Shown here: piece after piece, positions 55,420 through 64,000 of the stretch
Layout: each line of letters opens with the position of its first letter
How positions within the stretch are numbered: the stretch's first letter is position 1
Assembly: GCA_963971575.1 (NCBI GenBank)
Contig: OZ020618.1
Coordinates: forward strand, 34,202,731 to 34,266,730
Direction of reading: 5' to 3'
From: Liopterus haemorrhoidalis
Taxonomy: Eukaryota > Arthropoda > Insecta > Coleoptera > Dytiscidae
Length of the DNA stretch: 64,000 bases
Notes under the pieces: generated by a model
What the model was told of the DNA's origin: nothing
Seen by the model: only the letters and a program-made list of their open reading frames with translations
Databases searched by the model: none
Translations under genes and position numbers: made by a program

Positions 55420-56944
55420 ATAATAATAATATTTATTGGTGTTATTACATTAAGCATGTTTACACAGGTCAAAATCAATATAAAATCAAAACATTACAAC
55501 ATAACACGTTAAAATCAAAAACTTATCAATGAAAGATAATTAAAATTAAATTAATATTAAAATTAAAATTAAAATTAAAATTAAAATTAAAATTAAAATT
55601 AAAATTAAAATTAAAATTAAAATTAAAATTAAAATTAAAATTAAAATTAAAATTAAAATTAAAATTAAAATTAAAATTAAAATTAAAATTACAATTAAAA
55701 TTAAAATTAAAATTAAAATTAAAACTAAAACTAAAATTAAAACTAAAATTAAAATTAAAATTAAGCATGTTTACACAGGTCAAAATCAATATAAAATCAA
55801 AACATTACAACATAACATATTAAAATCAAAAACTTATCAATGAAAGATAATAAAAATAAAAATTAAAACTAAAACTAAAACTAAAACTAAATTTAAAACT
55901 AAAACTTAAACTAAAATTAAAATTAAAATTAAGCATGTTTACACAGGTCAAATTCAATATAAAATCAAAACATTACAACATAACATATTAAAATCAAAAA
56001 CTTATCAATGAAAGATAATAAAAATAAAAACTTAAACTAAAACTAAAACTAAAACTAAAAATAAAACTAAAACTAAAACTAACTCTAAAACTAAAAATAA
56101 AACTAAAACTAACTCTAAAACTAAAATTAAAATTAAGCATGTTTACACAGGTCAAAATCTATATAAAATCAAAAAATTACAACATAACATATTAAAATCA
56201 AAAACTTATCAATGAAAGATAATAAAAATAAAAATTAAAACTAAAACTAAAACTAAATCTAAAACTAAAACTAAAACTAAAATTAAAATTAAAATTAAGC
56301 ATGTTTACACAGGTCAAATTCAATATAAAATCAAAACATTACAACATAACATATTAAAATCAAAAACTTATCAATGAAAGATAATAAAAATAAAAATTAA
56401 AACTAAAACTAAAACTAAATTTAAAACTAAAACTTAAACTAATATTAAAATTAAGCATGTTTACACAGGTCAAATTCAATATAAAATCAAAACATTACAA
56501 CATAACATATTAAAATCAAAAACTTATCAATGAAAGATAATAAAAATAAAAACTAAAACTAAAACTAAAAATAAAACTAAAACTAAAACTAACTCTAAAA
56601 CTAAAAATAAAACTAAAACTAAAACTAACTCTAAAACTAAAATTAAAATTAAGCATGTTTACACAGGTCAAAATCAATATAAAATCAAAACATTACAACA
56701 TAACATATTAAAATCAAAAACTTATCAATGAAAGATAATAAAAATAAAAACTAAAACTAAAACTAAAACTAAAACGTAAACTAAAACTAAAACTAAAATT
56801 ATAATTAAGCATGTTTACAAAGGTCAAAATCAATATAAAATCAAAAAATTACAACATAACATATTAAAATCAAAAACTTATCAATGAAAGATAATAAAAA
56901 TAAAAACTAAAACTAAAAGTAAAACTTAAACTAAAACTTAAACT
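55420..56944. repeat. Composite satellite: LINE 3'-UTR unit plus hexamer arrays
   Basis: A roughly 100-bp unit starting ttaagcatgtttacacaggt and ending tcaatgaaagataataaaa recurs at 55450, 55761, 55925, 56133, 56295, 56451, 56649 and 56805. Between units are hexamer arrays of variable length: pure AAAATT (55550-55760) and mostly AAAACT with variants in later spacers. Spacing therefore varies (310, 164, 208, 162, 156, 198, 156 bp). The Phe-Asn repeat ORF across the first array is an artefact. The unit resembles the 3' UTR of LINE-10 (58247-58310). Confidence 0.9.
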
Positions 56945-57789
56945 ATTATTTCGGAAAACAAAATATTTTTAATATCCATAAACTCACAAATTACTGCTAC
57001 TTTCATCTGTCAAAATATAATCGTGTACGCAGTACGCATAATCGGGTCGGGGCTACCAGCAACACCAGGGCGTTTGTTATTCCTCGCACTGTCTGCACCG
57101 ACTACCCTACACTGTGTGTACTACAAGGATATAACAAACAAAACTATTAACTCTAGTATTGAGGCCCTGCAAAAGCTTCAGAACAGAGGCATGAGACTTG
57201 TTCTTGGGTGTGGAAGACTAACACCCATTCGCATAATGCTCAACACATTAAATTTAGTTAATGTGACAAATAAAATTAAAATTCTCACTTTCGTATTTAT
57301 TTATAAAATTATTCAGTTGGAATCAAATTATTTAAGTGACTTTATAACATACAACTATGAAGTACATAATTATAACACTCAGACTAAGAATAATATCTAC
57401 GCATATAAAAAAACGAACTTAAATATAACTACAAACTCATTATTTGTTAAAGGATGTCGAGAATATAATTCTTTACCAGAATATATAAAAATGTCGGTAA
57501 ATATAAAAAAAAAATACAATATATACAAGTATATCAAAAATTGCACTTAACTCTTTTGGTCGGAAATATTGAATTGAAGATTAACTACTTAATTACATGT
57601 ATATGTGAACTTATCTTAGTTATGTAACGTTATAGGTACAAACATTTTTGTTGTGAGTTTTTTTTTTTTATTTTCAATTATAATGTAAATGTAAACACTG
57701 TATATATATGTATATCATTTAATGACTTAATAGTCTATGTATTATCATATTGATAGTTCTCAATAAATAAAATATATAAAAATATATAA
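56945..57789 (+). pseudogene. LINE-9 copy b: RT C-terminal fragment
   Basis: Duplicate of 54563-55410 at a distance of 2382 bp. Here the frame is continuous from 57023 to 57550 (175 residues), including SIEALQKLQNRGMRLVLGCG, KIIQLESNYLSDFITYNYEV and SLFVKGCREYNSLPEYIKMS. Copy a has an extra 12-13 bp and a GGG for TTG difference at the same place (IIQGESN versus IIQLESN). Both copies start at the same truncated point, so they derive from one insertion by tandem duplication rather than from two insertions. Confidence 0.8.
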
Positions 57790-58160
57790 TAATAATAATA
57801 ATATTTATTGGTGTTATTACATTAAGCATGTTTACACAGGTCAAATTCAATATAAAATCAAAACATTACAACATAACATATTAAAATCAAAAACTTATCA
57901 ATGAAAGATAATAAAAATAAAAACTAAAACTAAAACTAAAAATAAAACTATAACTGAAACTGAAACTGAAACTGAAACTGAAACTGAAACTGAAACTGAA
58001 ACTGAAACTGAAACTGAAACTGAAACTGAAACTGAAACTGAAACTGAAACTGAAACTGAAACTGAAACTGAAACTGAAACTGAAACTGAAACTGAAACTG
58101 AAACTGAAACTGAAACTGAAACTGAAACTGAAACTGAAACTAAAACTGAAACTGAAAGGT
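57790..58160. repeat. Composite satellite, last unit, with (TGAAAC)n array
   Basis: One more 100-bp unit at 57822, then AAAACT variants, then about 35 copies of the hexamer TGAAAC (57951-58156) with a single TAAAAC interruption near 58140. The hexamer differs from the other arrays by one or two bases, suggesting local homogenisation. Confidence 0.95.
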
Positions 58161-58433
58161 TACAAAAATAAATTAAACTAACTTAGAGTCAAATAATTAA
58201 AAGAGCTAAAAACATGAGCTAAAAATATGACGTCACAGAAATTAGGTTATTACATTAAAACAAATGTTTACACAAGTCAAAATAAAATAAAATAAAATCA
58301 AGACATATTAAAAAAGTTTATAGAAATAAAAACTTAATAAATTAATGAATCAAAAATAAATATAACAAAAAACAGTGTTATAAAAAATAACTTGACGACT
58401 ATGATCAGTAACCTGAATATATTGCCTCACGGG
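58161..58433 (-). other. LINE-10 3' UTR
   Basis: AT-rich, no ORF. It contains ttattacattaaaacaaatg followed by tttacacaagtcaaaat, clearly related to the satellite unit of 55420-58160. Confidence 0.65.
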
Positions 58434-61139
58434 TTATAGAAAGAGTTTGAAAAAATCGTCGGTGCTATATAGGCAATTCCCTGTCAGGATCGATCTTACT
58501 TTTTTTTTGATTATCTCAAGTTTTAGTTCCCTGACTGAAATAGGTAGATGATTGTAAAAGAGAGCTGCCAAATACATACTATTCATGGATTTTGTAAGTC
58601 TAATTTTGGGGCGACGAATGTTTAACTTTCCCCTAGTATCATATACATGAGTGTCTGAATGGGTAGGATATTTAGCGGGGTTCTCTTTCACAAACATAAG
58701 ACCAGCATAAATAAGCAAGCTAAAAACTGTCATGACTTTGTTATCAACAAATAACTGTCTATAAGGTGTTCTATGTGGAACATTATTCATATGTCTAAGT
58801 GCACATTTTTGTAATCTGTGGAGTCTACTAAGTGCGCTACTCACTCCCCACAGTAATATGCCATATTCTAATTTTGCCTGAAAATTAGCGAAATAAAATA
58901 TTCTTAAAGTATCAAGTGACACAGATAATTTCAGGCGACAAAGAACATAGTTGATGCTTTTTAGCGACGTCGCCAACTTGTCAATATGGCAATGCCAGTT
59001 CAACTGACTGTCTATATAAAAACCCAAAAATTTTTACCGGATCACCATATTGGATGGATTGATGGGTGCATCGGTTTAAACTGAAAATTAGACTTTGAGT
59101 TTTGCTCACATTGAAAGTAAGCCTATTGGCAATGAACCATTCTTCGTATTTGGCGAATGTTTGTTCAGATACTTGTGGTATCTCACCCACAGAAGGACTA
59201 TTGTTAAGTAATATCGTGTCATCGGCATATAAGATGGTCTTTGAGTTATCCGATTTTACAAAATCTGGTAGGTCATTGATGTAGAGAATGAATAGCATAG
59301 GTCCAAGTATCGTGCCCTGACCTATACCAAATTTTATGCGGCTCGTAGCAGAAGTAGCACCGTTGTGTGAAACAAATTGTTGTCTGTTTGTTAGATAGGA
59401 CTTTAACAGACATAACGCCGTGCCACGAATTCCGTAGCGCTCGAGCTTATCAAAAAGAAGATCGTGTGTCACGCAGTCAAATGCTTTTGACAAATCGCAG
59501 AAAATGGCTTGAGTTGAAGTGAATTCTTCGAAGCCACTTGTTACGTAATTGATAAGCTCGATCGCTGCTTTGGTGGTGTTTGAGTTTGACCTAAAACCAA
59601 ACTGGTTCTCACTCAAAATCTTATTGGCAGTCAGAAATATATTGAGCCTCTCCTTCAAGATTTTTTCGAAAATTTTAGAAAATACCGGCACTATTGAAAT
59701 AGGCCGATAATTTGTGGGGTGGTTACTGTTCCCGGATTTAAAAATAGGCACAATTCGAGACAGTTTAAGTTTCTGCGGATATATGCCTGTTTCAAAAATT
59801 CTATTTATAATTTCACTAAAAACGGTGGAAATTTGTTCAGCTGCAGCTTTTAATATTTAGCTGTTGAAGCCATAGGCATCTTGAGCATAACTGTTTGATA
59901 GCGAAAAAATAACGGTTTTTACCTCTGTTGGTTCCGTAAGATACAAAAAGAGGGAATTGTTGCACCTAGTAACAAAACTATGTGTGTTAATAGTGGGATC
60001 AGGTAAACTGTCTATCTCTGAGAAATGATTGTTAAAAACGTTACTCTCGATATTTGATTTTACCGCTTTTCTAGTATTCGAATTTAGCTCGGAATTAATA
60101 ATGTTCCACATAGATTTCCACTTATTTGTACTGTTGGCAACGTACAAGTTATGCGCCTTAATTTTCGCTTGTTTTAATTTTAGTCTGTAAATCTGTTTAT
60201 TTTCATTTATTAACGTAACCGTTGGATGTTCGACGAATTTTGTACAGTTTTTATTTCAGTCAGGAATAACAATTTATCTCTAAGTTGGCGGAGTTCGTTA
60301 TTAAACCAGTGGATTTTTATGTTTTTCTGGTTTTTTTAACTAAATTTAAAAGATTTTTCCAAACATGATACCAGCACATTGTGGAAGATATTGAACATGG
60401 AATCAGGATCGTCCTGTTCATTAACAACATCCAGATTTTGATTCTGTAGACACTGTATGAAATTATCTATACCCGCTTGATTTATAATCAAACGTTTACA
60501 GTCAACTTCGTTTTGGTGCCTTGGGATTGTATCTCTATGCTGTTTTAGTTTAAAATAGACACTAAAATGATCTGAAACAGAAACATCGTGAACCGACACC
60601 TCGAATCGATTTTTTGGAATGTTTGTAATGAAATTGTCTAAACATGTGCCTTTATTTAAGTATGAAACTCGTGTTATTTCTCTATGTGAAAAATACAGGC
60701 CATAACTTGCGACAAGATCTTCAAAAAACTTACAATTCATATCTTCTGTTAAAATATCTATATTAAAATCGCCATTTATTACAAAATTGATATTTTTTGT
60801 CGTTAAATAATTTAAAAGATAGTTCAAACATTTTAAGAAAATATCGAGATTACCAGTGGGTGATCTGTAAATAGTGACGACTACTAAGTTGTTCTCAATT
60901 AATTTTATGGTACATATTTCACAATGATATTCTACTGAAAATTTTGACACTTTTGTACAGACACTGAAATTTAAGCTGTTTTTCACATAGATACATACGC
61001 CTCCATGTTCCATGTTTTTTCTGCAATAATAAGCAGCTAATTTATAATCATTGACAGAATAAAAAATTATTTCATCCAGCCAGTGCTCACAGAAACAAAG
61101 TACATCAATTTCAAATTGTTCAAGAGAAATAGCTTCCAA
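58434..61139 (-). pseudogene. LINE-10 ORF2 (endonuclease and RT), lightly damaged
   Basis: Minus strand. Endonuclease (61170-60336): LCIFLQNTQSLRNKIHQLEA just upstream of the first ATG, then LCFCEHWLDE, MEHGGVCIYVKNSL, FVINGDFNIDIL and DVSVSDHFSVYF. A linker with a frameshift near 60250 and HWFNNELRQLRDKL. RT: YAQDAYGFNS followed by an in-frame TAA (59857-59859), then NYRPISIVPVFSKIFEKIL, NQFGFRSNSNTTKAAIEL, AIFCDLSKAFDCVTHDLL, GIGQGTILGPMLFILYI and TILYADDTILL. A one-base shift near 59030 interrupts IFGFYIDSQLNWHCHID; the rest runs to 58434. Few lesions and YADD intact: a fairly recent inactive copy. Jockey/CR1-like. Confidence 0.9.
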
Positions 61140-61222
61140 TTGATGTATTTTATTTCGCAGGCTCTGTGTATTTTGGAGAAATATACATAGGTTTAAGTTT
61201 ACAGACTTATTATAAGATAGTT

Positions 61223-61411
61223 TTACATTTTCACCTGTTTCTTGGGGCGAAAGTGAAAAAATTTTTTAACAAAAACTCCCTTTGGCCACATATCTGGTCT
61301 CAACCACTGATCCGCTTCATTGCTGTCGATACCGATCTTGAAAGATGCGTAATCTCCTTTTGCCGTCAGTTTTTCACACGTCAAGTTTGACGCCATATTA
61401 TTGGATAGCAT
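61223..61411 (-). pseudogene. LINE-10 ORF1 C-terminal remnant
   Basis: A frame of 62 residues upstream of ORF2: LTAKGDYASFKIGIDSNEAD and QWLRPDMWPKGVFVKKFFHF. The pattern YASFKIG...(D/E)x2WPxGVxVxxF is common at the end of ORF1 proteins of such LINEs. The upstream part is cut off by hAT-like sequence at 61412, so the element is truncated here. Confidence 0.75.
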
Positions 61412-61500
61412 AGACCAGGGCTTCTTAAAGTGGTGGGCCGCGGCCCCCTAGGGTGTCGTGACCATCCCACAAGGAGGCCGCGAAGAGCCACGAATATAAC
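61412..61500 (+). mobile_element. hAT-like terminal fragment
   Basis: CAGGGCTTCTTAAAGTGG followed by GGCCGCGGCCCCCTAGGG resembles a hAT end (CAGGG/CAGTG plus TTCT..A). The opposite end and a duplication were not found, so boundaries are approximate. Confidence 0.5.
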
Positions 61501-61669
61501 ACTTGTTAATTTTTTTATTATTTAAAAAGGATAAGTAACTTTAACTTTAAAAAGGAAAGTAGCTTTATGTAGTATGAAACTACATAAATATTATTCTTCA
61601 TTGTAAATAGATTATTGAATGACTCGTAAAAAAATATATGTACACAGAAAAACACATTATTTTGGATTG

Positions 61670-61867
61670 ATACCTTTTTGTTTGTCAACATAGACTCCTT
61701 TTAGCTCGAAAAGTAAGATTCCGGAAGGCGTTAAAATAGGCATCTTTTTATGATGCCTCTTCGTTCAATGTGAATCTTTTTCCGGCGAGCCATTTCTTCA
61801 TGTTTGAAAACAGGAAAAAGACGCTGGGGGCCAAATCTGGTGAATACGGAACAATTCAAAGCGTAAT
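61670..61867 (-). pseudogene. mariner transposase C-terminal fragment
   Basis: The minus strand reads YSPDLAPSVFFLFSNMKKWL and AGKRFTLNEEAS, a stop, then KDAYFNAFRNLTF. SPDLAPSD-FFLF...KKWL.GKRF is the diagnostic end of mariner-type DDE/D transposases. The SPD aspartate is kept; the following D is V here. The N-terminal side is cut by the BEL LTR at 61868. Only about 60 residues remain. Confidence 0.85.
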
Positions 61868-62181
61868 TGTTGCGTGATTTTTATTGAATAATATTTTTTG
61901 ACACTGACATAAAATTCCAATTGTTTATTTATTTGAAAATACACATTTGAAATATTTATTTAATACAAACATAAATGAATGTGATATTACATAAATGTTT
62001 GGTTTGATTTTGACTAGTGGACTGTATTTTGACTAATTTTGTGTATGGGGACGTATTTGTATAGTCGCTACCATAACACATTCACAATAAAACACCTTTT
62101 TTTTCACTTTTGACAATCATGATTTTTTGTAACACTGTTTTTCTCTCCGTTGCTACGGAATCATTTTATAGTTTCTAAACA
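61868..62181 (-). repeat. BEL/Pao 3' LTR
   Basis: 314 bp, TGTTGCGTGATT to TTTCTAAACA on the plus strand, placed directly after the end of BEL pol and cutting the mariner fragment. On the minus strand the purine tract AAAGGGGGCGGAA precedes TGTTTAGAAAC, and the coding frame ends a few codons inside the LTR, as often in BEL elements. The 5' LTR is beyond the window, so the limits rest on TG/CA ends only. Confidence 0.7.
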
Positions 62182-64000
62182 TTCCGCCCCCTTTGAAGAG
62201 TCACCTTCAAAATTGTCTTTAATAGGTAATAAACACAGTTTTGTAATTGGTCTTTTATAAACGCCACTGATTGTCTTAACACTTACTACCCGCACTAACT
62301 GATCTGCTCCAGGATGAACAGCTATGATTCTGCCTAGCGACCATACTGATGGCGGTAGATTATCCTCTCGTAGAAGAACAATTGCTCCGATTGGAAAGTT
62401 TCGACTAATCTTTGACCATTTAGATCGTTGTTGCATCGTATTGAGATAGTCTCGTGACCACAATTTCCAGAAGGATTGTAGTTGTTTTTGCATTATTTGA
62501 TATAAGGACAAACGATTTTCTTTGGTGTCAAGTAGTTGTGGCTCAGGTATATTTGCAGGTGACGATCCCAAAAGAAAATGTGCTGGTGTGAGGTATGAAT
62601 AATCTGAAGGATCGTCTGACATAGGACATAAGGGTCTTGAATTAACACAAGATTCAATTTGAGTTATTACTGTGTAGAATTGTTCAAATGTATACCGTGT
62701 GTTACCTATTACCCGTCGTAAATGATGCTTTACAGCTTTTATTCCTGCTTCCCAGATTCCTCCAAAATGTGGTGCATTTGGTGGTATGAATCTCCAATTT
62801 ATTTCTTGATTGGCTGCATGATTTATGACATCATTTTGAAATGGTTCGGTTTTGAATAATTGGTATAAATCATGTAATTGATGCTTTGCTCCTTTAAAAT
62901 TTGTTGCATTGTCACTATAAATAGTATGACATTTACCTCTTCTTGCAATAAATCTTCTCAACGCATTCATGAATGCCTCTGTACTCAAGTCACATACAAC
63001 TTCTAAATGAATTGCTCTGGTTGATAAACAAATGAATAACGCTAAATACGTTTTAATTGAAGGTGAGTTTTTCCTCGACGATTGCTTCATCAAAAAAGGA
63101 CCTCCATAATCCAATCCTGTATTCGTAAATGGTTTTGTCATCTCTCCTCTATATGCTGGTAGATGTCCCATTAATTGTTTACTCTGTTGAGTCTTTAATC
63201 TATAGCAAGTAATACACTCATGTATTAGTTTTCTTATAGTACTTCGTGCACGAATTGGCCAATAATTTTCTCGGAGTGATCCCAAGACTGCTTGTGTTCC
63301 TGCATGAAATAATTTCAAATGTTCATGCTGTATGATCAGATTTGTTAAGTTGTGATTTGATGGCAGTATAATTGGATGCTTTTTGTTAAAATTTATATTT
63401 AAATTTTCTAATCTTCCTCCTACTCTTAGGAGACCATCTGAATCCAAAAATGGTGTGAGTTTCTGTAAACAACCATTATCAATTTGCTGATTTTTAGTCA
63501 GGAGTTCAATTTCCTTGTGAAAATACTCTCTTTGGGCCAGTTTTAGTAATATTACCAAGGCATGGTTTATCTCGTCTACAGTTAAATTTTTGTCTCGTTT
63601 TAGACCTTTATTTCTTATGTTATTTATGAATCTAAGACAGTACGCAAATATTCGTTTTAATTTGATTAAGGATGAATATTTTTCGAAAATATTCAAGTTC
63701 TGTATTGTGACGTTCACTGCTAAAGTGATTTTTTCTTCTAGATCTTTCTTATTGATATTGCAAATATTGTTTTGAGGCCAATTTGATTGTGGGCCATTTA
63801 ACCAATAAGGACCGTGCCACCATAATTCTGATACTTGTAATTCGTCTGCATTTAATCCTCGTGACAAGGGATCTGCTGGATTATCATTACTCGCCACATG
63901 ATTCCATGTGCAATTGGAAGTTAATTCTTGAATTTCACTAACTCTGTTTCCCACAAAAATCTTCCATCTAGTTGCATCTGATGATATCCAATGTAATACT
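62161..64000 (-). CDS. pol: BEL/Pao polyprotein, RNase H end and integrase (partial)
   Basis: The frame is open to the window edge; the codon at 63954 is GTG and not a start. Upstream codons give WISSDATRWKIFVGNRVSEI, a BEL RNase H-associated motif, followed by VASNDNPADPLSRGL and ELWWHGPYWL. The integrase has a zinc-binding part (HEHLKLFHAGTQAVLGSLRE, CITCYRLKTQ), GLDYGGPF, YLALFICLSTRAIHLEVV (first D region replaced by the usual BEL pattern), TIYSDNATNFKGAK and PPNAPHFGGIWEAGIKAVKH with the DDE glutamate. A C-terminal domain with SKWSKISRNFPIGAIVLLRE is typical of Pao. No stop or frameshift over about 610 residues, so this copy may be functional. Confidence 0.9.
   Translation of the reverse strand, partial: VLHWISSDATRWKIFVGNRVSEIQELTSNCTWNHVASNDNPADPLSRGLNADELQVSELWWHGPYWLNGPQSNWPQNNICNINKKDLEEKITLAVNVTIQNLNIFEKYSSLIKLKRIFAYCLRFINNIRNKGLKRDKNLTVDEINHALVILLKLAQREYFHKEIELLTKNQQIDNGCLQKLTPFLDSDGLLRVGGRLENLNINFNKKHPIILPSNHNLTNLIIQHEHLKLFHAGTQAVLGSLRENYWPIRARSTIRKLIHECITCYRLKTQQSKQLMGHLPAYRGEMTKPFTNTGLDYGGPFLMKQSSRKNSPSIKTYLALFICLSTRAIHLEVVCDLSTEAFMNALRRFIARRGKCHTIYSDNATNFKGAKHQLHDLYQLFKTEPFQNDVINHAANQEINWRFIPPNAPHFGGIWEAGIKAVKHHLRRVIGNTRYTFEQFYTVITQIESCVNSRPLCPMSDDPSDYSYLTPAHFLLGSSPANIPEPQLLDTKENRLSLYQIMQKQLQSFWKLWSRDYLNTMQQRSKWSKISRNFPIGAIVLLREDNLPPSVWSLGRIIAVHPGADQLVRVVSVKTISGVYKRPITKLCLLPIKDNFEGDSSKGAECLETIK

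Noticed and set aside
55526..55789. Phe-Asn repeat protein
   Set aside because: It is the AAAATT hexamer array read on the minus strand.
57951..58156. Telomeric repeat
   Set aside because: TGAAAC and AAAACT do not match the insect TTAGG repeat; the arrays lie internally and vary in sequence.

Overview
The window looks like arthropod, most likely insect, genomic DNA. It is strongly AT-rich and I find no host gene in it. What can be recognised is transposable elements and their debris: non-LTR retrotransposons (jockey/CR1-like types with PHD-finger ORF1s, and an I-like type with RNase H), Gypsy-, Copia-like- and BEL/Pao-type LTR elements, a Penelope-like element, Helitrons, a Helentron-type element, and small terminal-inverted-repeat (TIR) elements of Harbinger, hAT, piggyBac and Tc1/mariner type. 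The mixture, the target-site signatures and a possible spliceosomal intron in one transposase remnant point to a eukaryote. The exact insect order cannot be read from the sequence. Element names used here (LINE-1 to LINE-10, MITE-X, LTR-2 and so on) are local labels.

Layout. 1-4165: two LINE reverse transcriptase remnants; the second is split by a Helentron-like element (1391-2096) and a Harbinger MITE (2645-3112). 4166-15770: a Gypsy element on the minus strand, arranged LTR-internal-LTR-internal-LTR with a shared middle LTR. That LTR carries a 3.66 kb Helitron, and pol is interrupted by a Penelope-like fragment. 15771-21946: a hAT-like MITE, a decayed LINE, a piggyBac-like MITE containing a hAT MITE, and an RNase H LINE fragment. 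21947-36833: a nearly complete LINE with 13-bp target duplications, then another LINE split by an 0.8 kb TIR element (MITE-X) that itself holds two young LTR elements. 37075-40818: Helitron sequence, including a second Helentron-like copy with an 854-bp pure CA tract. 40819-45540: MITEs, a 155-bp satellite and a transposase remnant. 45571-51711: an apparently intact I-like LINE with both ORFs open and perfect 15-bp target duplications. 51972-53956: a second MITE-X copy. 54560-58160: a tandemly duplicated LINE tail and a composite satellite built from LINE 3' UTR sequence and hexamer arrays. 58160-64000: a LINE on the minus strand, a mariner fragment, and the 3' half of a BEL/Pao element that runs off the window.

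The window's chief value is that several insertions can be checked against an unoccupied copy within the same 64 kb. The Gypsy LTR without the Helitron confirms a precise A|T insertion without target duplication. MITE-X copy 2 gives the empty sites of two LTR elements, and copy 1 gives the empty site of a TA-flanked MITE. Removing the Helentron-like element from LINE-2 restores its reading frame. These comparisons give a relative insertion history and point to recent activity of the I-like LINE, the Gypsy, LTR-2 and the Helitron. No cellular pathway or defence system was found.
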